Below are positions 1 through 13,800 of a stretch of DNA of 64,000 nt, piece after piece. The position numbers and the translations under genes were made by a program. The notes beneath the pieces were generated by a model, which did no database searches, was not told the DNA's origin, and saw only the letters and a list, made by a program, of their open reading frames with translations. Numbering within the stretch: position 1 is the first letter of the stretch; each line of letters opens with the position of its first letter. The DNA is from Parapristionchus giblindavisi (lineage: Eukaryota; Nematoda; Chromadorea; Rhabditida; Diplogasteridae): NCBI GenBank assembly GCA_943737045.1, contig CALSFV010000012.1, positions 806,001 to 870,000 on the forward strand. The letters are read 5' to 3'.

Positions 1-3000
1 GAGGAGCGAAGGCCTCATACTTCTCGAAAGACTCGGTCTGAAACAATAGATATATAATTAAATCCATTATTTTCGTCTTCATCACAAATACAGTATCATA
101 ATACGATACAGTACTGAGAGAAGATCAAAGATTAAAATCACAACAACACATAAACATCTTTATTCGGTATCGGTCAATCAATAATTCACTGTATTACCTT
201 GTGGAGTTTACATCGCTGTAGGCCAATCAATATGAGGAGCGAAGGCCTCATACTTCTCGAAAGACTCGGTCTGAAACAATAGATATATAATTAAATCCAT
301 TATTTTCGTCTTCATCACAAATACAGTATCATAATACGATACAGTACTGAGAGAAGATCAAAGATTAAAATCACAACAACACATAAACATCTTTATTCGG
401 TATCGGTCAATCAATAATTCACTGTATTACCTTTTGGAGTTTACATCGCTGTAGGCCAATCAATATGAGGAGCGAAGGCCTCATACTTCTCGAAAGACTC
501 GGTCTGAAACAATAGATATATAATTAAATCCATTATTTTCGTCTTCATCACAAATACAGTATCATAATACGATACAGTACTGAGAGAAGATCAAAGATTA
601 AAATCACAACAACACGTAAACATCTTTATTCGATATCGGTCAATCAATAATTCACTGCATTACCTTGTGGAGTTTACATCGCTGTAGATCAATAAATATG
701 ATGCGTGAAGGCTTCATACTTCTCGAAAGACTCGGTCTGAAACTATAGATATATAATTAAATCCATTATATTCGTCTTCATCACAAATACAGTATCATAA
801 TACGATACAGTACTGAGAGAAGATCAAAGATTTAAATCACAACAACACATAAACATCTTTATTCGGTATCGGTCAATCAATAATTCACTGTATTACCTTG
901 TGGAGTTTACATCACTGTAGGCCAATCAATATGAGGAGCGAAGGCCTCATACTTCTCGAAAGACTCGGTCTGAAACAATAGATATATAATTAAATCCATT
1001 ATTTTCGTCTTCATCACAAATACAGTATCATAATACGATACAGTACTGAGAGAAGATCAAAGATTAAAATCACAACAACACGTAAACATCTTTATTCGAT
1101 ATCGGTCAATCAATAATTCACTGCATTACCTTGTGGAGTTTACATCGCTGTAGATCAATAAATATGATGCGTGAAGGCTTCATACTTCTCGAAAGACTCG
1201 GTCTGAAACTATAGATATATAATTAAATCCATTATATTCGTCTTCATCACAAATACAGTATCATAATACGATACAGTACTGAGAGAAGATCAAAGATTAA
1301 AATCACAACAACACATAAACATCTTTATTCGGTATCGGTCAATCAATAATTCACTGTATTACCTTGTGGAGTTTACATCGCTGTAGGCCAATCAATATGA
1401 GGAGCGAAGGCCTCATACTTCTCGAAAGACTCGGTCTGAAACAATAGATATATAATTAAATCCATTATTTTCGTCTTCATCACAAATACAGTATCATAAT
1501 ACGATACAGTACTGAGAGAAGATCAAAGATTAAAATCACAACAACACGTAAACATCTTTATTCGATATCGGTCAATCAATAATTCACTGCATTACCTTGT
1601 GGAGTTTACATCGCTGTAGATCAATAAATATGATGCGTGAAGGCCTCATACTTCTCGAAAGACTCGGTCTGAAACTATAGATATATAATTAAATCCATTA
1701 TATTCGTCTTCATCACAAATACAGTATCATAATACGATACAGTACTGAGAGAAGATCAAAGATTAAAATCACAACAACACGTAAACATCTTTATTCGATA
1801 TCGGTCAATCAATAATTCACTGCATTACCTTGTGGAGTTTACATCGCTGTAGATCAATAAATATGATGCGTGAAGGCTTCATACTTCTCGAAAGACTCGG
1901 TCTGAAACTATAGATATATAATTAAATCCATTATATTCGTCTTCATCACAAATACAGTATCATAATACGATACAGTACTGAGAGAAGATCAAAGATTAAA
2001 ATCACAACAACACATAAACATCTTTATTCGGTATCGGTCAATCAATAATTCACTGTATTACCTTGTGGAGTTTACATCGCTGTAGGCCAATCAATATGAG
2101 GAGCGAAAGCCTCATACTTCTCGAAAGACTCGGTCTGAAACAATAGATATATAATTAAATCCATTATTTTCGTCTTCATCACAAATACAGTATCATAATA
2201 CGATACAGTACTGAGAGAAGATCAAAGATTAAAATCACAACAACACGTAAACATCTTTATTCGATATCGGTCAATCAATAATTCACTGCATTACCTTGTG
2301 GAGTTTACATCGCTGTAGATCAATAAATATGATGCGTGAAGGCCTCATACTTCTCGAAAGACTCGGTCTGAAACTATAGATATATAATTAAATCCATTAT
2401 ATTCGTCTTCATCACAAATACAGTATCATAATACGATACAGTACTGAGAGAAGATCAAAGATTAAAATCACAACAACACGTAAACATCTTTATTCGATAT
2501 CGGTCAATCAATAATTCACTGCATTACCTTGTGGAGTTTACATCGCTGTAGATCAATAAATATGATGCGTGAAGGCTTCATACTTCTCGAAAGACTCGGT
2601 CTGAAACTATAGATATATAATTAAATCCATTATATTCGTCTTCATCACAAATACAGTATCATAATACGATACAGTACTGAGAGAAGATCAAAGATTAAAA
2701 TCACAACAACACATAAACATCTTTATTCGGTATCGGTCAATCAATAATTCACTGTATTACCTTGTGGAGTTTACATCGCTGTAGGCCAATCAATATGAGG
2801 AGCGAAGGCCTCATACTTCTCGAAAGACTCGGTCTGAAACAATAGATATATAATTAAATCCATTATTTTCGTCTTCATCACAAATACAGTATCATAATAC
2901 GATACAGTACTGAGAGAAGATCAAAGATTAAAATCACAACAACACGTAAACATCTTTATTCGATATCGGTCAATCAATAATTCACTGCATTACCTTGTGG

Positions 3001-3919
3001 AGTTTACATCGCTGTAGATCAATAAATATGATGCGTGAAGGCCTCATACTTCTCGAAAGACTCGGTCTGAAACTATAGATATATAATTAAATCCATTATA
3101 TTCGTCTTCATCACAAATAGAGTATCATTATACGATATAGTACTGAGAGAAGATCAAAGATCACAACAACACATAAACATCTTTATTCGATATCGATCAA
3201 TCAATAATTCACTGTATTACCTTGTGGAGTTTACATCGCTGTAGGCCAATCAATATGAGGAGCGAAGGCCTCATACTTCTCGAAAGACTCGGTCTGAAAC
3301 AATAGATATATAATTAAATCCATTATTTTCGTCTTCATCACAAATACAGTATCATAATACGATACAGTACTGAGAGAAGATCAAAGATTAAAATCACAAC
3401 AACACGTAAACATCTTTATTCGATATCGGTCAATCAATAATTCACTGTATTACCTTGTGGAGTTTACATCGCTGTAGGCCAATCAATATGAGGAGCGAAG
3501 GCCTCATACTTCTCGAAAGACTCGGTCTGAAACAATAGATATATAATTAAATCCATTATATTCGTCTTCATCACAAATAGAGTATCATTATACGATATAG
3601 TACTGAGAGAAGATCAAAGATCACAACAACACATAAACATCTTTATTCGATATCGATCAATCAATAATTCACTGTATTACCTTGTGGAGTTACATCGCTG
3701 TAGATCAATAAATATGCGTGAATGCCTCATGCTTCTCGAAAGACTCGGTCTGAAACAATAGATATATAATTAAATCCGTTATTTTCGTCCTCATCACAAA
3801 TACAGTATCATAATACGATACAGTACTGAGAGAAGATCAAAGATTAAAATCACAACAACACATAAACATCTTTATTCGGTATCGGTCAATCAATAATTCA
3901 CTGTATTACCTTGTGGAGT
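1..3919. repeat. HOR block with 699-bp (3-monomer) period
   Basis: The rare variant GAAGGCTTCAT recurs with its GCTT at 711, 1177, 1876 and 2575, i.e. spacings of 466, 699 and 699 bp (two, three and three 233-bp monomers). The repeating order is a CAATATGAGGAG-type monomer followed by AAATATGATGCGTG-type monomers. The block loses this rhythm after about 3.0 kb, where monomers with the shorter AAAGATCACAAC segment and GATATAGTACT enter. Edges are approximate. Confidence 0.7.
22..38 (+). other. CENP-B-box-like motif (representative of almost all monomers)
   Basis: The 17-mer TCTCGAAAGACTCGGTC aligns with the mammalian CENP-B box consensus NTTCGNNNNANNCGGGN at 7 of 9 defined positions, with C for T at position 2 and T for G at position 16. 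It recurs once per monomer and is among the least variable parts of the repeat; exceptions include a CTGG form (e.g. near 4652), CTCTG near 18935, and ACACGGC from 33446. A binding role is inference only, since no CENP-B orthologue is shown here. Confidence 0.4.
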
Positions 3920-6900
3920 TTACATCGCTGTAGATCAATAAATATGATGCGTGAAGGCCTCATACTTCTCGAAAGACTCGGTCTGAAACTATAGATATAT
4001 AATTAAATCCATTATATTCGTCTTCATCACAAATAGAGTATCATTATACGATATAGTACTGAGAGAAGATCAAAGATCACAACAACACATAAACATCTTT
4101 ATTCGATATCGATCAATCAATAATTCACTGTATTACCTTGTGGAGTTTACATCGCTGTAGGCCAATCAATATGAGGAGCGAAGGCCTCATACTTCTCGAA
4201 AGACTCGGTCTGAAACAATAGATATATAATTAAATCCATTATATTCGTCTTCATCACAAATAGAGTATCATTATACGATATAGTACTGAGAGAAGATCAA
4301 AGATCACAACAACACATAAACATCTTTATTCGATATCGATCAATCAATAATTCACTGTATTACCTTGTGGAGTTTACATCGCTGTAGATCAATAAATATG
4401 CGTGAAGGCCTCATACTTCTCGAAAGACTCGGTCTGAAACAATAGATATATAATTAAATCCATTATTTTCGTCTTCATCACAAATACAGTATCATAATAC
4501 GATACAGTACTGAGAGAAGATCAAAGATTAAAATCACAACAACACATAAACATCTTTATTCGGTATCGGTCAATCAATAATTCACTGTATTACCTTGTGG
4601 AGTTTACATCGCTGTAGATCAATAAATATGATGCGTGAATGCCTCATACTTCTGGAAAGACTCGGTCTGAAACAATAGATATATAATTAAATCCATTATT
4701 TTCGTCTTCATCACAAATACAGTATCATAATACGATACAGTACTGAGAGATGATCAAAGATTAAAATCACAACAACACGTAAACATCTTTATTCGATATC
4801 GGTCAATCAATAATTCACTGCATTACCTTGTGGAGTTTACATCGCTGTAGACCAATCAATATGAGGAGTGAAGGCCTCATGCTTCTCGAAAGACTCGGTC
4901 TGAAACAATAGATATATAATTAAATCCATTATATTCGTCTTCATCACAAATATAGTATCATTATACGATACAGTACTGAGAGAAGATCAAAGATCACAAC
5001 AACACATAAACATATTTATTCGGTATCGGTCAATCAATAATTCACTGTATTACCTTGTGGAGTTTACATCGCTGTAGATCAATAAATATGCGTGAAGGCC
5101 TCATACTTCTCGAAAGACTCGGTCTGAAACAATAGATATATAATTAAATCCATTATTTTCGTCTTCATCACAAATACAGTATCATAATACGATACAGTAC
5201 GGAGAGAAGATCAAAGATTAAAATCACAACAACACATAAACATCTTTATTCGGTATCGGTCAATCAATAATTCACTGTATTACCTTGTGGAGTTTACATC
5301 GCTGTAGGCCAATCAATATGAGGAGCGAAAGCCTCATACTTCTCGAAAGACTCGGTCTGAAACAATAGATATATAATTAAATCCGTTATTTTCGTCTTCA
5401 TCACAAATACAGTATCATAATACGATACAGTACTGAGAGAAGATCAAAGATTAAAATCACAACAACACGTAAACATCTTTATTCGATATCGGTCAATCAA
5501 TAATTCACTGCATTACCTTGTGGAGTTTACATCGCTGTAGATCAATAAATATGATGCGTGAAGGCCTCATACTTCTCGAAAGACTCGGTCTGAAACAATA
5601 GATATATAATTAAATCCATTATTTTCGTCTTCATCACAAATACAGTATCATAATACGATACAGTACTGAGAGAAGATCAAAGATTAAAATCACAACAACA
5701 CGTAAACATCTTTATTCGATATCGGTCAATAAATAATTCACTGCATTACCTTGTGGAGTTTACATCGCTGTAGATCAATAAATATGATGCGTGAAGGCCT
5801 CATACTTCTCGAAAGACTCGGTCTGAAACAATAGATATATAATTAAATCCGTTATTTTCGTCTTCATCACAAATACAGTATCATAATACGATACAGTACT
5901 GAGAGAAGATCAAAGATTAAAATCACAACAACACGTAAACATCTTTATTCGATATCGGTCAATCAATAATTCACTGCATTACCTTGTGGAGTTTACATCG
6001 CTGTAGATCAATAAATATGATGCGTGAAGGCCTCATACTTCTCGAAAGACTCGGTCTGAAACAATAGATATATAATTAAATCCATTATTTTCGTCTTCAT
6101 CACAAATACAGTATCATAATACGATACAGTACTGAGAGAAGATCAAAGATTAAAATCACAACAACACGTAAACATCTTTATTCGATATCGGTCAATAAAT
6201 AATTCACTGCATTACCTTGTGGAGTTTACATCGCTGTAGATCAATAAATATGATGCGTGAAGGCCTCATACTTCTCGAAAGACTCGGTCTGAAACTATAG
6301 ATATATAATTAAATCCATTATATTCGTCTTCATCACAAATAGAGTATCATTATACGATATAGTACTGAGAGAAGATCAAAGATCACAACAACACATAAAC
6401 ATCTTTATTCGATATCGATCAATCAATAATTCACTGTATTACCTTGTGGAGTTTACATCGCTGTAGGCCAATCAATATGAGGAGCGAAGGCCTCATACTT
6501 CTCGAAAGACTCGGTCTGAAACAATAGATATATAATTAAATCCATTATATTCGTCTTCATCACAAATAGAGTATCATTATACGATATAGTACTGAGAGAA
6601 GATCAAAGATCACAACAACACATAAACATCTTTATTCGATATCGATCAATCAATAATTCACTGTATTACCTTGTGGAGTTTACATCGCTGTAGATCAATA
6701 AATATGCGTGAAGGCCTCATACTTCTCGAAAGACTCGGTCTGAAACAATAGATATATAATTAAATCCATTATTTTCGTCTTCATCACAAATACAGTATCA
6801 TAATACGATACAGTACTGAGAGAAGATCAAAGATTAAAATCACAACAACACATAAACATCTTTATTCGGTATCGGTCAATCAATAATTCACTGTATTACC

Positions 6901-9900
6901 TTGTGGAGTTTACATCGCTGTAGATCAATAAATATGATGCGTGAATGCCTCATACTTCTGGAAAGACTCGGTCTGAAACAATAGATATATAATTAAATCC
7001 ATTATTTTCGTCTTCATCACAAATACAGTATCATAATACGATACAGTACTGAGAGATGATCAAAGATTAAAATCACAACAACACGTAAACATCTTTATTC
7101 GATATCGGTCAATCAATAATTCACTGCATTACCTTGTGGAGTTTACATCGCTGTAGACCAATCAATATGAGGAGTGAAGGCCTCATGCTTCTCGAAAGAC
7201 TCGGTCTGAAACAATAGATATATAATTAAATCCATTATATTCGTCTTCATCACAAATATAGTATCATTATACGATACAGTACTGAGAGAAGATCAAAGAT
7301 CACAACAACACATAAACATATTTATTCGGTATCGGTCAATCAATAATTCACTGTATTACCTTGTGGAGTTTACATCGCTGTAGATCAATAAATATGCGTG
7401 AAGGCCTCATACTTCTCGAAAGACTCGGTCTGAAACAATAGATATATAATTAAATCCATTATTTTCGTCTTCATCACAAATACAGTATCATAATACGATA
7501 CAGTACGGAGAGAAGATCAAAGATTAAAATCACAACAACACATAAACATCTTTATTCGGTATCGGTCAATCAATAATTCACTGTATTACCTTGTGGAGTT
7601 TACATCGCTGTAGGCCAATCAATATGAGGAGCGAAAGCCTCATACTTCTCGAAAGACTCGGTCTGAAACAATAGATATATAATTAAATCCGTTATTTTCG
7701 TCTTCATCACAAATACAGTATCATAATACGATACAGTACTGAGAGAAGATCAAAGATTAAAATCACAACAACACGTAAACATCTTTATTCGATATCGGTC
7801 AATCAATAATTCACTGCATTACCTTGTGGAGTTTACATCGCTGTAGATCAATAAATATGATGCGTGAAGGCCTCATACTTCTCGAAAGACTCGGTCTGAA
7901 ACAATAGATATATAATTAAATCCATTATTTTCGTCTTCATCACAAATACAGTATCATAATACGATACAGTACGGAGAGAAGATCAAAGATTAAAATCACA
8001 ACAACACATAAACATCTTTATTCGGTATCGGTCAATCAATAATTCACTGTATTACCTTGTGGAGTTTACATCGCTGTAGGCCAATCAATATGAGGAGCGA
8101 AAGCCTCATACTTCTCGAAAGACTCGGTCTGAAACAATAGATATATAATTAAATCCGTTATTTTCGTCTTCATCACAAATACAGTATCATAATACGATAC
8201 AGTACTGAGAGAAGATCAAAGATTAAAATCACAACAACACGTAAACATCTTTATTCGATATCGGTCAATCAATAATTCACTGCATTACCTTGTGGAGTTT
8301 ACATCGCTGTAGATCAATAAATATGATGCGTGAAGGCCTCATACTTCTCGAAAGACTCGGTCTGAAACAATAGATATATAATTAAATCCATTATTTTCGT
8401 CTTCATCACAAATACAGTATCATAATACGATACAGTACTGAGAGAAGATCAAAGATTAAAATCACAACAACACGTAAACATCTTTATTCGATATCGGTCA
8501 ATAAATAATTCACTGCATTACCTTGTGGAGTTTACATCGCTGTAGATCAATAAATATGATGCGTGAAGGCCTCATACTTCTCGAAAGACTCGGTCTGAAA
8601 CTATAGATATATAATTAAATCCATTATATTCGTCTTCATCACAAATAGAGTATCATTATACGATATAGTACTGAGAGAAGATCAAAGATCACAACAACAC
8701 ATAAACATCTTTATTCGATATCGATCAATCAATAATTCACTGTATTACCTTGTGGAGTTTACATCGCTGTAGGCCAATCAATATGAGGAGCGAAGGCCTC
8801 ATACTTCTCGAAAGACTCGGTCTGAAACAATAGATATATAATTAAATCCATTATATTCGTCTTCATCACAAATAGAGTATCATTATACGATATAGTACTG
8901 AGAGAAGATCAAAGATCACAACAACACATAAACATCTTTATTCGATATCGATCAATCAATAATTCACTGTATTACCTTGTGGAGTTTACATCGCTGTAGA
9001 TCAATAAATATGCGTGAAGGCCTCATACTTCTCGAAAGACTCGGTCTGAAACAATAGATATATAATTAAATCCATTATTTTCGTCTTCATCACAAATACA
9101 GTATCATAATACGATACAGTACTGAGAGAAGATCAAAGATTAAAATCACAACAACACATAAACATCTTTATTCGGTATCGGTCAATCAATAATTCACTGT
9201 ATAACCTTGTGGAGTTTACATCGCTGTAGATCAATAAATATGATGCGTGAATGCCTCATACTTCTGGAAAGACTCGGTCTGAAACAATAGATATATAATT
9301 AAATCCATTATTTTCGTCTTCATCACAAATACAGTATCATAATACGATACAGTACTGAGAGATGATCAAAGATTAAAATCACAACAACACGTAAACATCT
9401 TTATTCGATATCGGTCAATCAATAATTCACTGCATTACCTTGTGGAGTTTACATCGCTGTAGACCAATCAATATGAGGAGTGAAGGCCTCATGCTTCTCG
9501 AAAGACTCGGTCTGAAACAATAGATATATAATTAAATCCATTATATTCGTCTTCATCACAAATATAGTATCATTATACGATACAGTACTGAGAGAAGATC
9601 AAAGATCACAACAACACATAAACATATTTATTCGGTATCGGTCAATCAATAATTCACTGTATTACCTTGTGGAGTTTACATCGCTGTAGATCAATAAATA
9701 TGCGTGAAGGCCTCATACTTCTCGAAAGACTCGGTCTGAAACAATAGATATATAATTAAATCCATTATTTTCGTCTTCATCACAAATACAGTATCATAAT
9801 ACGATACAGTACGGAGAGAAGATCAAAGATTAAAATCACAACAACACATAAACATCTTTATTCGGTATCGGTCAATCAATAATTCACTGTATTACCTTGT

Positions 9901-10840
9901 GGAGTTTACATCGCTGTAGGCCAATCAATATGAGGAGCGAAAGCCTCATACTTCTCGAAAGACTCGGTCTGAAACAATAGATATATAATTAAATCCGTTA
10001 TTTTCGTCTTCATCACAAATACAGTATCATAATACGATACAGTACTGAGAGAAGATCAAAGATTAAAATCACAACAACACGTAAACATCTTTATTCGATA
10101 TCGGTCAATCAATAATTCACTGCATTACCTTGTGGAGTTTACATCGCTGTAGATCAATAAATATGATGCGTGAAGGCCTCATACTTCTCGAAAGACTCGG
10201 TCTGAAACAATAGATATATAATTAAATCCATTATTTTCGTCTTCATCACAAATACAGTATCATAATACGATACAGTACTGAGAGAAGATCAAAGATTAAA
10301 ATCACAACAACACGTAAACATCTTTATTCGATATCGGTCAATAAATAATTCACTGCATTACCTTGTGGAGTTTACATCGCTGTAGATCAATAAATATGAT
10401 GCGTGAAGGCCTCATACTTCTCGAAAGACTCGGTCTGAAACTATAGATATATAATTAAATCCATTATATTCGTCTTCATCACAAATAGAGTATCATTATA
10501 CGATATAGTACTGAGAGAAGATCAAAGATCACAACAACACATAAACATCTTTATTCGATATCGATCAATCAATAATTCACTGTATTACCTTGTGGAGTTT
10601 ACATCGCTGTAGGCCAATCAATATGAGGAGCGAAGGCCTCATACTTCTCGAAAGACTCGGTCTGAAACTATAGATATATAATTAAATCCATTATATTCGT
10701 CTTCATCACAAATAGAGTATCATTATACGATATAGTACTGAGAGAAGATCAAAGATCACAACAACACATAAACATCTTTATTCGATATCGATCAATCAAT
10801 AATTCACTGTATTACCTTGTGGAGTTTACATCGCTGTAGG
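3920..10840. repeat. HOR block with 2,306-bp (10-monomer) period
   Basis: The marker GAGATGATC occurs at 4749, 7055 and 9361, exactly 2,306 bp apart. A second marker, GCTGTAGATCAATAAATATGCG, starts at 4381, 6687 and 8993 with the same spacing. Copies are not identical in their later part: the ACGGAG variant occurs once in copies one and three but twice in copy two (near 7507 and 7971), so whole monomers have been gained or lost by unequal exchange. Block edges are approximate. Confidence 0.8.
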
Positions 10841-13800
10841 CCAATCAATATGAGGAGCGAAGGCCTCATACTTCTCGAAAGACTCGGTCTGAAACAATAG
10901 ATATATAATTAAATCCATTATATTCGTCTTCATCACAAATATAGTATCATTATACGATACAGTACTGAGAGAAGATCAAAGATCACAACAACACATAAAC
11001 ATATTTATTCGGTATCGGTCAATCAATAATTCACTGTATTACTTTGTGGAGTTTACATCGCTGTAGATCAATAAATATGCGTGAAGGCCTCATACTTCTC
11101 GAAAGACTCGGTCTGAAACAATAGATATATAATTAAATCCATTATTTTCGTCTTCATCACAAATACAGTATCATAATACGATACAGTACGGAGAGAAGAT
11201 CAAAGATTAAAATCACAACAACACATAAACATCTTTATTCGGTATCGGTCAATCAATAATTCACTGTATTACCTTGTGGAGTTTACATCGCTGTAGGCCA
11301 ATCAATATGAGGAGCGAAAGCCTCATACTTCTCGAAAGACTCGGTCTGAAACAATAGATATATAATTAAATCCGTTATTTTCGTCTTCATCACAAATACA
11401 GTATCATAATACGATACAGTACTGAGAGAAGATCAAAGATTAAAATCACAACAACACGTAAACATCTTTATTCGATATCGGTCAATCAATAATTCACTGC
11501 ATTACCTTGTGGAGTTTACATCGCTGTAGATCAATAAATATGATGCGTGAAGGCCTCATACTTCTCGAAAGACTCGGTCTGAAACAATAGATATATAATT
11601 AAATCCATTATTTTCGTCTTCATCACAAATACAGTATCATAATACGATACAGTACTGAGAGAAGATCAAAGATTAAAATCACAACAACACGTAAACATCT
11701 TTATTCGATATCGATCAATCAATAATTCACTGTATTACCTTGTGGAGTTTACATCGCTGTAGGCCAATCAATATGAGGAGCGAAGGCCTCATACTTCTCG
11801 AAAGACTCGGTCTGAAACTATAGATATATAATTAAATCCATTATATTCGTCTTCATCACAAATAGAGTATCATTATACGATATAGTACTGAGAGAAGATC
11901 AAAGATCACAACAACACATAAACATCTTTATTCGATATCGATCAATCAATAATTCACTGTATTACCTTGTGGAGTTTACATCGCTGTAGGCCAATCAATA
12001 TGAGGAGCGAAGGCCTCATACTTCTCGAAAGACTCGGTCTGAAACAATAGATATATAATTAAATCCATTATATTCGTCTTCATCACAAATAGAGTATCAT
12101 TATACGATATAGTACTGAGAGAAGATCAAAGATCACAACAACACATAAACATCTTTATTCGATATCGATCAATCAATAATTCACTGTATTACCTTGTGGA
12201 GTTTACATCGCTGTAGATCAATAAATATGCGTGAAGGCCTCATACTTCTCGAAAGACTCGGTCTGAAACAATAGATATATAATTAAATCCATTATTTTCG
12301 TCTTCATCACAAATACAGTATCATAATACGATACAGTACTGAGAGAAGATCAAAGATTAAAATCACAACAACACATAAACATCTTTATTCGGTATCGGTC
12401 AATCAATAATTCACTGTATTACCTTGTGGAGTTTACATCGCTGTAGATCAATAAATATGATGCGTGAATGCCTCATACTTCTGGAAAGACTCGGTCTGAA
12501 ACAATAGATATATAATTAAATCCATTATTTTCGTCTTCATCACAAATACAGTATCATAATACGATACAGTACTGAGAGATGATCAAAGATTAAAATCACA
12601 ACAACACGTAAACATCTTTATTCGATATCGGTCAATCAATAATTCACTGCATTACCTTGTGGAGTTTACATCGCTGTAGACCAATCAATATGAGGAGTGA
12701 AGGCCTCATGCTTCTCGAAAGACTCGGTCTGAAACAATAGATATATAATTAAATCCGTTATTTTCGTCTTCATCACAAATACAGTATCATAATACGATAC
12801 AGTACTGAGAGAAGATCAAAGATTAAAATCACAACAACACGTAAACATCTTTATTCGATATCGGTCAATCAATAATTCACTGCATTACCTTGTGGAGTTT
12901 ACATCGCTGTAGATCAATAAATATGATGCGTGAAGGCCTCATACTTCTCGAAAGACTCGGTCTGAAACAATAGATATATAATTAAATCCATTATTTTCGT
13001 CTTCATCACAAATACAGTATCATAATACGATACAGTACTGAGAGAAGATCAAAGATTAAAATCACAACAACACGTAAACATCTTTATTCGATATCGGTCA
13101 ATAAATAATTCACTGCATTACCTTGTGGAGTTTACATCGCTGTAGATCAATAAATATGATGCGTGAAGGCCTCATACTTCTCGAAAGACTCGGTCTGAAA
13201 CTATAGATATATAATTAAATCCATTATATTCGTCTTCATCACAAATAGAGTATCATTATACGATATAGTACTGAGAGAAGATCAAAGATCACAACAACAC
13301 ATAAACATCTTTATTCGATATCGATCAATCAATAATTCACTGTATTACCTTGTGGAGTTTACATCGCTGTAGGCCAATCAATATGAGGAGCGAAGGCCTC
13401 ATACTTCTCGAAAGACTCGGTCTGAAACTATAGATATATAATTAAATCCATTATATTCGTCTTCATCACAAATAGAGTATCATTATACGATATAGTACTG
13501 AGAGAAGATCAAAGATCACAACAACACATAAACATCTTTATTCGATATCGATCAATCAATAATTCACTGTATTACCTTGTGGAGTTTACATCGCTGTAGG
13601 CCAATCAATATGAGGAGCGAAGGCCTCATACTTCTCGAAAGACTCGGTCTGAAACAATAGATATATAATTAAATCCATTATATTCGTCTTCATCACAAAT
13701 AGAGTATCATTATACGATATAGTACTGAGAGAAGATCAAAGATCACAACAACACATAAACATCTTTATTCGATATCGATCAATCAATAATTCACTGTATT

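Noticed and set aside
60..110. Hammerhead-ribozyme-like core on the minus strand (GTGATGAAGACGAAAA)
   Set aside because: The essential C before TGATGA is G, there is no stem II between TGATGA and GAAA, and many monomers have GAAT instead of GAAA.
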